Assembly: GCF_001816125.1 (NCBI RefSeq)
Contig: NZ_MDZA01000111.1
Span: 87,638 to 151,637 of the forward strand
Source: Hymenobacter coccineus
GTDB lineage: Bacteria > Bacteroidota > Bacteroidia > Cytophagales > Hymenobacteraceae
DNA: 64,000 nucleotides
Reading direction: 5' to 3'
The translations under genes were made by a program, and so were the position numbers. The notes under the pieces are model-generated. The model saw only the letters and a list, made by a program, of their open reading frames with translations. It was not told the DNA's origin and did not search any database. Positions within the stretch are counted from its first letter, which is position 1. Each line of letters starts with the position of its first letter. Positions 9,339 to 17,465 of the stretch are shown piece after piece.

Positions 9339-10096
9339 CTACCGCTGGCTGGCTGGCCGGAAATCGGGGTTGAAAGACAAGCTCACCTGCACCGTGCGGT
9401 TGTCTTCGTACACGATGTTATCGTCGTGCGACACCACTTGATTGAGGTAGCTGGCCTCTAAGGCCAGGGCCTTGGTGAAGCGGTAGCCTAAGCCTCCGTA
9501 CAGCCGGTTCTGGTTGAAAAAGCTGGGCGCGTTGTGGCCGTAGCTAACGAAGATTTCGTCCGACGCCAGCGCATACAGGGCCCCGGCCTCGATTTTGGGT
9601 CGGTTGAGGGGAAATTTTAATTGCAGCCGGTAGCGCGAGCGGTGCTGGAAATCAAACTTCGCCTGGCCTTCCGAGCGCAGCCAGCGTTGGTCCTGGATGT
9701 AGCGGTGGGCCAGGGCCAGGCGGCCGGCCGATTGGTTGATTTCGACCTTCTCATAAATGCGCCGCTCGCCGGTGCGGCCCGGGTCTGGGTAGTCGCCGTA
9801 GGGCAGCGAGAGCAGGTAAGTGTAGCCCGCCGTCAGCAGCACATCGTCCGACGCCGAGTAGTTGACGCCCGTCCGGTAGAAGTACTGTTGCGGGTCGCGC
9901 AGGCCGTTGGTGCGGCGGTACTGGAACTCGGTGTGCAGCCCCCAGCGCCGGTACACGCGGGCGTCAGAAAAGTAGCACAGCCACACGTTGCGGTTCGGGT
10001 CCCAGACGCGGGCCGGGGCCGGGCTGCCCGGCTGGCTCCCGCGGGCCCCGTGCCCAGCCAACCCGCCAGGAGGAAAAAGAGGAAAAAGTGCTTCAC
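9339..10096 (-). pseudogene. DUF2490 outer-membrane protein gene with a frameshift after the signal peptide
   Basis: The body (10061 to 9339) is a beta-barrel-like DUF2490 protein: NVWLCYFSDARVYRRWGLH, FQYRRTNGLRDPQQYFYR, and alternating strands to RTVQVSLSFNPDF. Its natural signal peptide (KHFFLFFLLAGWLGTG, GTG start at 10096) lies in another frame. The two frames join if one base has been lost between about 10030 and 10060, a stretch of G and C runs. Either the gene is inactivated or the base is missing from the assembly. DUF2490 proteins are outer-membrane proteins of unknown function. Confidence 0.7.
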
Positions 10097-10157
10097 TCCC
10101 GCCCTAACGTAAGAACGGGCCCCGGGGCTGGCCGGGGCCCCAACTTGCTGGCGCCGC

Positions 10158-10805
10158 CTAGTTCTTCGCGCCGCAGTCGGCGCAGAATTTCTGGTCGGGT
10201 TTCAGACCCGTGCCGCAGCCGGTGCAAAACCGGCCCGGCCTTTGGGCCGCGGCGTTGGGGGCCCCGCAGCTGGGGCAAAACTTCTGGCCGGCGGCCAGCG
10301 TGGCCTGGCAATTGGCGCACTGCACTAGTGGGGTACGGCCCAAAAAATCGAGGTTTTGGGTGTAGTCCTGGGCGCGGGTTTTGGTGTGGATTTGCTCGCG
10401 GGTGGCCAAGGCCTGCTGGGCCCGCAGTTCCTCCTGCTCGTCGGGCGCGCAGTCTTCGCAAAGGCCGGCGCTGCCATTCCAGCACACATCGGGGCACACC
10501 CAGTGGCCGCAGCGCGTGCACTGCTTGAAGTAGGTTTTGCCCTCGGCCACGGCCGTTTCCAGGGCCCCGTCGTGGGCCTTGCCGCCAATGGCGCGCTGGA
10601 TGTGGTAAGCCGCGTTCTCGGCCCCGCTCAGGCCCCCAAAAAAGCTGCTGGCCGCCTGCAACAAGCCCCCGGCAATGCCAATGGCGTTGGGCTGAAACCG
10701 CGACATGTACCCGTTGCGGCACTTGTCGCAGTGAAACTTGAACTAGTAGCCCTTGTCGGTCGATAGGTCGTCGTAGTTGGCAACGAACTGAAGCATGGTG
10801 CTCAT
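10158..10805 (-). pseudogene. Multi-zinc-ribbon protein with an internal amber codon
   Basis: Reading from the ATG at 10805 gives MSTMLQFVANYDDLSTDKGY, then TAG at 10743-10745, then in the same frame FKFHCDKCRNGYMSRFQ and 190 further residues. The downstream part carries four Cys-rich ribbons: CTRCGHWVCPDVC...CEDC, CANCQATLAAGQKFCPSC, and CTGCGTGLKPDQKFCADC. The continuous sense reading across the stop suggests a CAG-to-TAG change. Possible products are a short 20-residue peptide, or the ribbon part from the internal ATG at 10706. Such proteins are usually soluble and often contact nucleic acid or scaffolds; the role is unknown. Confidence 0.7.
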
Positions 10806-11021
10806 GGCGGTTGGGGAAAGGGTGACGCGCGCAAAAATAAGGCAAGCACCGATAGCCATATAGTGAAGCTCAGATTTTACTGGCGGGGCGGTGGCACCGG
10901 AGCAGCACTGGGGCCCCAGTGCCGCCGCACCTTGCCAGCGGGGGCTCTGGGGCCCCACGGCCGGGCGGCTTTGCGAACCGCGGCGGGGGGAATCGCCGTT
11001 TGAATTACGTAACTTCGCTGC

Positions 11022-11924
11022 ATGCCCGAACACCATACCCTCGAAGACTTTTACCGCGTCAAGGCGAACTGGCTGCCCGAAAACCTGCGCCAGGACATCG
11101 GCCATTTCAACGTCTTTCGGCTCGAAGACTACGTGGGGCCGGGCGTGGTGAGCCTGCCCTACAGCCGCAAGGATTTTTACAAAATCAACTTTGCGGTGGG
11201 CCAGAGCGCCTACCACTACGCCAACAAAAGCGTGGTGATTGAGAACAACGCCCTGCTGTTTGCCAACCCCTTGGTGCCCTACGAGTGGGAGCCGGTTAGC
11301 GAGCAGCAGCACGGGTTTTTCTGCATTTTCACCGAGCACTTTTTGCAGCAGCACACCCGCCTGAAAGTGGCCGATTTCTCGGTGTTTCAGCCCGACGGGC
11401 AGCCCATCTATTTCCTGGACGAAACCCAGCAGGCCCACGTGCGGCAGCTGTTCCAGAAAATGATGGCGGAGCTGGATTCGGACTACGCCTTCAAATACGA
11501 CCTACTGCGCGGCTACGTACTGGAGCTGATTCACAGCGCCCAAAAGCTGCAGCCGGCCACCACGCTCTACCGCGAGAGCAACGCCGCCACGCGCATTGCC
11601 TCGCTCTTTACCGAGTTGCTGGCCCGGCAATTTCCCATCGAGGTGCGGGGGCAGCAGGTGAAGCTGCGCACCGCCCAGGACTTTGCCCACCAGCTGGCCG
11701 TGCACACCAACCACCTCAACCGGGCCCTGAAGGACGTGACCGGCAAAACCACCACCCAGCTCTTGGCTGAGCGCCTCGTGCAAGAAGCCCAGGCCCTGCT
11801 CAAGCACACCGACTGGCCGGTGGGCCTCATCGGCTACAGCCTGGGGTTTGAGGAGCCGGCGCACTTCAACAACTTCTTCAAGAAGCACACCGGCCACACG
11901 CCCACGGCTGCCCGTGTGGTTTGA
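11022..11924 (+). CDS. AraC-family transcriptional regulator
   Basis: A 300-residue regulator: an N-terminal cupin-like sensing half (FYKINFAVGQSAYHYANKSV; EWEPVSEQQHGFFCIF) and a C-terminal AraC double helix-turn-helix at about 200-300. Conserved second-helix elements are DWPVGLIGYSLGFEEPAHF followed by FFKKHTGHTP. It acts as a DNA-binding regulator in the cytoplasm. An SDR oxidoreductase lies 82 bases downstream on the same strand, a pairing frequently seen in Bacteroidota, so that gene is the likely target. No ligand can be named. Confidence 0.9.
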   Translation: MPEHHTLEDFYRVKANWLPENLRQDIGHFNVFRLEDYVGPGVVSLPYSRKDFYKINFAVGQSAYHYANKSVVIENNALLFANPLVPYEWEPVSEQQHGFFCIFTEHFLQQHTRLKVADFSVFQPDGQPIYFLDETQQAHVRQLFQKMMAELDSDYAFKYDLLRGYVLELIHSAQKLQPATTLYRESNAATRIASLFTELLARQFPIEVRGQQVKLRTAQDFAHQLAVHTNHLNRALKDVTGKTTTQLLAERLVQEAQALLKHTDWPVGLIGYSLGFEEPAHFNNFFKKHTGHTPTAARVV

Positions 11925-11976
11925 TTTTCGTAAGCATTGGTTTGAAACGGGCAAACGAGCCGGCTAAGGGCGCTTC

Positions 11977-11984
11977 TAATTTTG
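11977..11984 (+). promoter_or_regulatory. Bacteroidota -7 element upstream of the SDR gene
   Basis: TAATTTTG matches TAnnTTTG exactly and lies 22 bases before the ATG at 12007. No good -33 TTTG was found at the usual spacing, so the call rests on the -7 box and its position. Confidence 0.4.
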
Positions 11985-12006
11985 TGCTGTACAAAAAGCA
12001 CACTTT

Positions 12007-12858
12007 ATGACTCCTTCTAATAAGAAAACCTGGTTCGTTACCGGGGCCTCCAAGGGCCTGGGCTTGCTGCTGGTGCAGCAACTGCTGGCGCAAGGCTACG
12101 CGGTGGCCGCCACCTCGCGCAACGCCGACGACCTGCGCCGCGCCGTGGGGCCCCCGTCCGACCACTTCCTGCCGCTGCAAATGAACCTGGCCGACGAAGC
12201 CAGCGTGGGCCAAGCCATCCAGGCGACGGTGGCCGCCTTTGGCCGCCTCGATGTGGTGGTGAACAACGCTGGTTACGGCCTCATCGGCAGCCTCGAAGAA
12301 CTGACGGATGCCGAGGCGCGGCAAAACTTCGACGTGAACGTGTTCGGCCTGCTCAACGTGCTGCGGCAGGCCACGCCGCAACTGCGCGCCCAGCAAGCGG
12401 GCCTGGTGTTCAACCTGTCGTCCATCGCCGGCTTCGCGGGCGGGTTCCCTGGCTTTGGGGTGTACTGCGCCACCAAGTTTGCCGTGACGGGCCTGACGGA
12501 ATCGTACGCGGCGGAAGTAGCGCGCTTCGGCATCAAGGCCACGGTGGTGCTACCCGGCTATTTCCGCACCGAGTTCCTGACGGCTGGCTCGATTGCCACG
12601 CCGCAAAACCCCATCACGGCGTACCAGGAAGTGCGCGACACCCAATCCGCGCACCAAGAGCAAATCAACGGCCAGCAGCCCGGCGACCCCGCCAAGGCTG
12701 TGGCCCTGCTCATCGAAGTGAGCGAAGCCGCCGAGCCCCCGCTGCACTTGTTCCTAGGTACGGATGCCTACCAGCTGGCCGAGCAGCAAATCGCAGCCGT
12801 GCAGCAGGATATGCAGCAGTGGCAGCCCCAAGCCACCGCCACTGACTTCAGCAGCTAA
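12007..12858 (+). CDS. Short-chain dehydrogenase/reductase
   Basis: A 283-residue classical SDR oxidoreductase. The NAD(P) motif WFVTGASKGLGLLL is at residues 10-23, NNAGYG at about 88, the catalytic Ser in NLSSIAG and YCATK (Tyr-x-x-x-Lys) near residue 158. The basic residues around the glycine motif favour NADP(H) (inference). It is probably regulated by the AraC protein just upstream. The substrate is unknown. Confidence 0.9.
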   Translation: MTPSNKKTWFVTGASKGLGLLLVQQLLAQGYAVAATSRNADDLRRAVGPPSDHFLPLQMNLADEASVGQAIQATVAAFGRLDVVVNNAGYGLIGSLEELTDAEARQNFDVNVFGLLNVLRQATPQLRAQQAGLVFNLSSIAGFAGGFPGFGVYCATKFAVTGLTESYAAEVARFGIKATVVLPGYFRTEFLTAGSIATPQNPITAYQEVRDTQSAHQEQINGQQPGDPAKAVALLIEVSEAAEPPLHLFLGTDAYQLAEQQIAAVQQDMQQWQPQATATDFSS

Positions 12859-12882
12859 GTCATTGGCAATGCCAATGCCAGC

Positions 12883-12923
12883 GCAACAAAAAGGCCCGCC
12901 GTATTGGCGGGCCTTTTTGTTGC
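12883..12923. terminator. Bidirectional intrinsic terminator
   Basis: A GC-rich stem (AGGCCCGCC / GGCGGGCCT) with an A-run on one side and a T-run on the other lies between the convergent SDR and 13026 genes, so it can serve both. A smaller palindrome (CATTGGCAATGCCAATG) sits just before it at 12861-12877. Confidence 0.85.
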
Positions 12924-13025
12924 CTTTGATAACCGGCGGTGCGTTCGAAACTTATCGGGGCCCCAAACCGGGCAGGTGATTCAGGGCCCCTAGCATCGTA
13001 GGGGCGAAGCGCCCGTCCGTGGCGG

Positions 13026-13616
13026 CTAGAACGTGTAGCGCAGGCTCAGCGCAGCGTCGTTGTAGAAGCCGGTGTAGCCATTGAAAACCTCAAAGAAAGG
13101 TTTGTAGTCGATGCCTACCACGAAGGGCAAATCTTCCAGCTTGTACTCCAAACCCAAAATCAGGTCGGCCCCAAACGCCAGGTAGTTCGTGTTGTCGTTG
13201 CGGTAGCCGTACGATGTGAGGTAGTACTCGTTTTTATGGCCCTGGTAGTAGCGGGCGTCTTCAAAATAGTAGCGGCCCTGGTAAGACCCGACGTGGAAGC
13301 CCGCGCCGTAGTAGAACTGCAAACCTTTCGCGCCGGAAATGGCCTTGTGTTTTTCGCCCAGCAATGTTAGGCGCACCCCGTGTGCCCGGTACTCTGTCGT
13401 GATGAGGCCTTCGATGGCAACGCCGTTTTTGCCGCTCAGAAAGTGCTTAATGGTAAGTCCCGAGGAGTAGCCCCCACCCCGCAATCCAATGCCAGTGCCG
13501 TAGCTCGAACTGCTGCCACCGCCGCCGCTGCGGCTTTTCTTCTTCGATTGGGCCAGTGCTAGCAAACCCGGTAGCATTAAAAGGATAAAAAGAATAGTAA
13601 AGGGTAGACGTCTCAT
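13026..13616 (-). CDS. Probable outer-membrane beta-barrel protein
   Basis: From the ATG at 13616 (MRRLPFTILFILLMLPG) a signal peptide leads into a low-complexity Ser/Gly linker (SKKKSRSGGGGSSSSYG) and then alternating aromatic strands (GLQFYYGAGFHVGSY; ADLILGLEYKLEDLP), ending in the typical aromatic terminal strand ALSLRYTF. It is 196 residues long, about right for an eight-stranded barrel. Codons are less GC-rich than in most neighbours. The open frame continues upstream to 13652, but that would bury the signal peptide. Function unknown. Confidence 0.7.
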   Translation of the reverse strand: MRRLPFTILFILLMLPGLLALAQSKKKSRSGGGGSSSSYGTGIGLRGGGYSSGLTIKHFLSGKNGVAIEGLITTEYRAHGVRLTLLGEKHKAISGAKGLQFYYGAGFHVGSYQGRYYFEDARYYQGHKNEYYLTSYGYRNDNTNYLAFGADLILGLEYKLEDLPFVVGIDYKPFFEVFNGYTGFYNDAALSLRYTF

Positions 13617-13932
13617 AAAGAAAAGAATAAGGTGAGGTAAAAATTTGTACAAAACTAAGCCTATCGAATGGGGTTTTTCGCGTTGGCCATCGTTCGCAGC
13701 ACCAAGGCATTCATTTGCTGTTCACATAATTATTATTTGTTGGATACTAGCAAGTGGGCCCCTGGTGGCACCGTACCACCTCCGGCAGCTTGCCCCGCCC
13801 TAACCATACCCTTACTAAGCACTTAAGCAAAAAGCCCCGCCAGTAACTGGCGGGGCCCTAATTATTTTTGCAGTTCAACGCCTTTGCGCTCCGTGGTTGT
13901 TGTGCCGCAGCAGTTTTCGCCAGCAGCCAGCG
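13617..13932. other. Intergenic region with purM terminator
   Basis: About 316 bases between the barrel-protein start and the purM stop. Apart from the terminator at 13828-13855, it holds only moderately AT-rich sequence (13620-13745), the presumed promoter of the barrel gene. No gene or RNA was recognised. Confidence 0.5.
13828..13855 (-). terminator. Terminator of the pur cluster, after purM
   Basis: On the minus strand a perfect stem (CCCCGCCAGT / ACTGGCGGGG) is followed by a T-run. It lies about 80 bases past the purM stop and probably ends the cluster transcript. Confidence 0.8.
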
Positions 13933-15042
13933 CTAAGCCGCTTCGTACCGTAGCTCCAGGGCCCCCACGCGCAGCGTCACGCCAGGCGCGGCGGTGAGGT
14001 GGCCGGCCACTTGGGCGTCGTAGCCGCTGGCTTGCAGGGCGGCCACCACGGCGGCGGCGCTGGCGGCCTCGGTCACGACGAGCATGCCGGTGCCCATGTT
14101 CCAGTAGAGGTAAGCGGTTTCGGCGGAAATGTCGCCGACTTCGCAGAGGCGCTGCATGGCGGGCAGCGGCTCAAATAAGTTGTCGAGCAGGGCCCCCAGG
14201 CCGTTTTTCAGCACGCGCTGGAAGTTGTCGGCCACACCACCGCCGGTGATGTGGGCCACGCCGTGCAGCGGCAAGCCAGCGTCGAGCAGGGCCACGATGC
14301 CAGGCGAGTAGATGAGCGAGGGCGCCAGCATGGCGTCGCCCCAGGTCGGGAATTCGGCGGCGTCGGGGCCATCGTAGGGGGCCTCGTGCCAGTTGTCGCC
14401 GAACAACTTTTGCAGGGTTTTGCGGGCCAGCGAGTAGCCGTTGGAGCGGAACGAGGGCGAGCGCAGGGCTACCACCGCGTGGCCGGCCTGGGCGGTTTTG
14501 CCGCTCAGGGGCTGGGCCAAACTCGGATGCAGCACGCCGATGGCCGTGGAGCACCAGTTGAAGTTCATTTGGGCCCCGGCCCAGCCGCCGATGCGGTTGC
14601 CCAACTCAGCAATTTCGCCGCCGGTGATGGCGATTTTGGCGAAGTTGGCCGCGTCGTGCAGGCCGCGCATCATCTGGTCCACCACGCCGTAGTCGAGGTG
14701 GTTCACGTCGATGATGTTCGACAGGTTAGTGGGTACGAAGCCGGCGGCGATGAGGTCGTCGGCCGTCATGGCGATGAGGTCGTAACCCAGCGTATCGTAG
14801 CGGTTCAGGCGCTCGGCCACTTCAATCTTGGTCCCGATGCCATCGGAGCTAATGCCCAGGCGCTCGGCCCCGAACCGGATTTCGTTCGAGAAACCGCCGT
14901 CTAGGTCCTGGGCGGGCTCGCCTGGCAGGCCGGTGCGGTTGGCGAAGGTTTTTTTGGCCCAGCTGTAGGCGTTGCGCGAGGCGGCGTTGCCTTCTTCGAT
15001 GGAGTAGCCGGTGGGGTTTTCGGTGGAGGGAGCGGTAGCCAT
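13933..15042 (-). CDS. purM: Phosphoribosylformylglycinamidine cyclo-ligase (AIR synthetase)
   Basis: A 369-residue enzyme that closes FGAM to aminoimidazole ribotide with ATP, step five of purine synthesis. Recognisable elements are the glycine-rich ISSDGIGTKIEVAERL, DLIAMTADDLIAAGFVP, and the C-terminal block AHITGGGVADNFQRVL. The N-terminus (NRTGLPGEPAQDLDGGFS) resembles the longer Bacteroidota-type PurM rather than the E. coli one. It is the last gene of the cluster and is separated from purF by a long palindromic element. Confidence 0.9.
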   Translation of the reverse strand: MATAPSTENPTGYSIEEGNAASRNAYSWAKKTFANRTGLPGEPAQDLDGGFSNEIRFGAERLGISSDGIGTKIEVAERLNRYDTLGYDLIAMTADDLIAAGFVPTNLSNIIDVNHLDYGVVDQMMRGLHDAANFAKIAITGGEIAELGNRIGGWAGAQMNFNWCSTAIGVLHPSLAQPLSGKTAQAGHAVVALRSPSFRSNGYSLARKTLQKLFGDNWHEAPYDGPDAAEFPTWGDAMLAPSLIYSPGIVALLDAGLPLHGVAHITGGGVADNFQRVLKNGLGALLDNLFEPLPAMQRLCEVGDISAETAYLYWNMGTGMLVVTEAASAAAVVAALQASGYDAQVAGHLTAAPGVTLRVGALELRYEAA

Positions 15043-15076
15043 GAGTTATTCTGAGTAAGCAGCACTGCCCATCTAA

Positions 15077-15186
15077 AAGGCCGTCATGCTGAGCGCAGCC
15101 GAAGCATCTCTACCGCGCAAGTAATTCAATCGTTTTAATTACTGCCGCAGTGGAGATGCTTCGGCTGCGCTCAGCATGACGGCCTT
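15077..15186. repeat. Perfect 34-bp inverted repeat between purF and purM
   Basis: Arms at 15077-15110 and 15153-15186 are perfect reverse complements over 34 bases. The 42-base spacer is itself partly self-complementary (AAGTAATT / AATTACT), so the whole 110 bp folds into one long hairpin. It sits inside a co-directional gene pair, where it would appear in the mRNA and could attenuate or process it. It resembles a non-autonomous transposable element (inference). Confidence 0.85.
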
Positions 15187-15204
15187 GTGATGCGGCCAAA
15201 AAAC

Positions 15205-16713
15205 CTAGTGCTCCGTGGGCTCGGGGGCCTTAGCGCTTACCGAAGTGCTGGCCAATTTCTTGGCTTTTTTGTCGCCGCGGTGGCTTTGGCGCTCCTCCTG
15301 CACGTGGCGCAGGTAGTGCGTCACGTCGCCGGTGGGGTACTTGCCCGAGAAGCAAGCGAAGCACGAGCCGCCGTGGCCGCGCTCCTCGGCGAAAAGTTGC
15401 TCCAAATCGGCCAGGTCCTGGTAAATCACCTGGTCGGCCTCGATGTAGCGGCAGATTTCGTCCTCCGAATAGTTGGCGGCAATCAGCTCGGTGCTCATGG
15501 CCATGTCGATGCCGTAGATGCAGGGCGACACGATGGGCGGCGCGCTCGAAATGAAGTAAACCTCTAGGGCCCCCGCCTCGCGCAGCAGCCGCACGATGCG
15601 CCGCGACGTGGTGCCGCGCACGATGCTGTCGTCCACCACGGCCACCTTTTTGCCGCGCACGAAGTCGCGGATGGGGTTGAGCTTTTTCTTCACCACGTCC
15701 TCGCGCCCGGCCTGGGTGGGCACGATGAACGAGCGGCCCATGTGGTTGTTTTTCACCAGGGCCCGGCGGTAGGGCACGCCGATGGCTTCGGCCAAGCCGG
15801 AGGCGGCGAAGTAGCCGCTGCTGGGCACGTCAATCACCATGTCGGGCTTCAGGCCGGCGTTGGCCACTTTGCGGGCCAGCAGCTTGCCCAGGCGCACCCG
15901 CTCGCGGGCCACCAGGCGGCCGTGAATCACGGAGTCTTCGCGGGCAAAGTAAATCTGCTCGAAGGCGCAGAAATTCTTGGGCAGCGCGTAGGGGTTTTTG
16001 TAGTGAACCTGGAAGTTGTTGTCGATGAAGATGGCCTGGCCGGGGCCCACATTTTCCACGAATTCAAAGTCCAGGTAGTCAAAGCACGTGCTCTCCGACA
16101 CAAAGGCGAACACGGGGCCCTCGGGCGTGTCGCGGCGGCCCAGCACCAGCGGCCGGATGCCCAGCGGGTCGGTGAAGGCCAGCAGGCCGTGCCCGGCGAT
16201 GATGGTGACGGTGGCGTAGGCGCCCTCCACCAAGCCCTGGGTGGTTTCCACGGCATCGAAAATATCCACCACCGAGAGGTGGTTCAGGTCCTTCACGCGC
16301 AGCTCCGAGGCGAAGGTGTACATGATGAGCTCCAGGTCGTTGGTGGTTTTGGGCAGCACGTGGTAGTGGTCGTGCAGGCGCTTGGCCACGTCGCGGAAGT
16401 TGATGACGTTGCCGTTGTGCACCATCGCCAGCCCGAACGGGTAGCTGGTGGTGAAGGGCTGGGCCAGGTCGGAATCGTTGGCGCCCTGCGTGGTGTAGCG
16501 CACGTGCCCGATGCCGGTGTGGCCCTTCAGCTTCTTCACGTGCTTGGGCTTGAACACGTCGTTCACCAGCCCCTGCCCCTTGCAGAGGTGAAAGGAATCG
16601 TCAAACGTGGCGATGCCGGCCGCGTCCTGCCCCCGGTGCTGGAGGGCCGTAAGGCCAATAATCATGTCGCCCACCACGTTGTCGGGGCCGTGAAAACCTA
16701 CAATACCGCACAT
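15205..16713 (-). CDS. purF: Amidophosphoribosyltransferase
   Basis: A 502-residue enzyme that transfers glutamine-derived ammonia to PRPP, the committed step of purine synthesis. Cys2 of MCGIVGFHG is the class II glutaminase nucleophile once Met is removed, and TALQHRGQDAAGIATF follows. The PRPP motif VAVVDDSIVRGTTSRRI lies at about residue 365. A cysteine pair (GGSCFACFSG) at about 455 matches the iron-sulphur or cysteine-rich PurF class. A Lys/Ala-rich tail ends the protein. Usually feedback-inhibited by purine nucleotides (family knowledge). Confidence 0.95.
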   Translation of the reverse strand: MCGIVGFHGPDNVVGDMIIGLTALQHRGQDAAGIATFDDSFHLCKGQGLVNDVFKPKHVKKLKGHTGIGHVRYTTQGANDSDLAQPFTTSYPFGLAMVHNGNVINFRDVAKRLHDHYHVLPKTTNDLELIMYTFASELRVKDLNHLSVVDIFDAVETTQGLVEGAYATVTIIAGHGLLAFTDPLGIRPLVLGRRDTPEGPVFAFVSESTCFDYLDFEFVENVGPGQAIFIDNNFQVHYKNPYALPKNFCAFEQIYFAREDSVIHGRLVARERVRLGKLLARKVANAGLKPDMVIDVPSSGYFAASGLAEAIGVPYRRALVKNNHMGRSFIVPTQAGREDVVKKKLNPIRDFVRGKKVAVVDDSIVRGTTSRRIVRLLREAGALEVYFISSAPPIVSPCIYGIDMAMSTELIAANYSEDEICRYIEADQVIYQDLADLEQLFAEERGHGGSCFACFSGKYPTGDVTHYLRHVQEERQSHRGDKKAKKLASTSVSAKAPEPTEH

Positions 16714-16723
16714 AAGATGTCGA

Positions 16724-16802
16724 GTTAAAAGTTAAAAGCTGGGAGTTAAAAGTGCTGGAAACGAGGAGAGAATTTTAACTTTTAACTCTCAACTTTTAAC
16801 TG
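16724..16802. repeat. A/T-rich imperfect inverted repeat (GTTAAAAG units)
   Basis: Repeated AGTTAAAAG units on the left face CTTTTAACT units on the right around a 30-base centre. The right arm overlaps the last codons of purN. Sequence of this sort often fills gaps between genes in this group. It may act as a terminator-like hairpin for purN. Confidence 0.6.
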
Positions 16803-17448
16803 TTTTTTCAATCAAATCGGCCAGCGTGCGGGAGTACAGCTCGTGCTCCACGGCCAGGCCGCGGCGCTCCACTTCGGCCAGCGTGTCGGCCCCGCGCAAA
16901 TCCACCGCTTGCTGGGCGAGGACGGGGCCCGTGTCGAGGCCCTCGTCCACAAGGTGCACGGTGATTTTGGTTTCTGGCAGGTGGTTATCAAACGCCCACT
17001 CGTAGGCGTGCAAGCCCTGGTGCTGGTGCGTGTCGGCGGGGTGGATGTTAACGATGCGGCCCGCAAACGGCTGGATGAAAGCCGGCGACAGGATGCGCAT
17101 GTAGCCCGCCAGCACCACAAAATCGGGCCGGTACTGCTGGAGTAGCGCGGCGGCTTCGGCGTCGAATTCGGCCCGCTTGCGGCCCTGGCTGGGCAGCGCC
17201 GCCGTGGGGCAGCCCAGGGCCCCGGCGGCTTCGAGGCCGGGCGCGTCGGGCTTGTTGCTGAATACCACGGCCACCTCTGCTAAGTCGCGCAACGGCCGGT
17301 TTGGTGCGCGCACCACGGCCAGCATGTTGGAGCCGCGGCCCGAGAGCAGGATGGCCAGCCGCGCTTTGGCGGGGGCCCCGGGCGCGGGGCCCGCCGCGGG
17401 GGCGGAGGGGGCCGGGCGGCGGTCGTACTGCGGCGAGGTCGGCGTCAT
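16789..17448 (-). CDS. purN: Phosphoribosylglycinamide formyltransferase
   Basis: A 219-residue enzyme transferring the formyl group of 10-formyl-THF to GAR. The N-terminal LAILLSGRGSNMLAVV binds phosphate, and the catalytic Asn and His are in RIVNIHPADTHQHQGLH and the Asp in VHLVDEGLDTGPVLAQ. The loop after the His (ADTHQHQG) differs from the usual LLPKYPG, marking a subgroup. The ATG at 17448 leaves a 17-base gap after purD; a TTG at 17469 would overlap purD. The first 35 residues are Pro/Ala-rich and probably disordered. Confidence 0.9.
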   Translation of the reverse strand: MTPTSPQYDRRPAPSAPAAGPAPGAPAKARLAILLSGRGSNMLAVVRAPNRPLRDLAEVAVVFSNKPDAPGLEAAGALGCPTAALPSQGRKRAEFDAEAAALLQQYRPDFVVLAGYMRILSPAFIQPFAGRIVNIHPADTHQHQGLHAYEWAFDNHLPETKITVHLVDEGLDTGPVLAQQAVDLRGADTLAEVERRGLAVEHELYSRTLADLIEKTVKS

Positions 17449-17465
17449 GGCAGCGGGTTCGAGCT

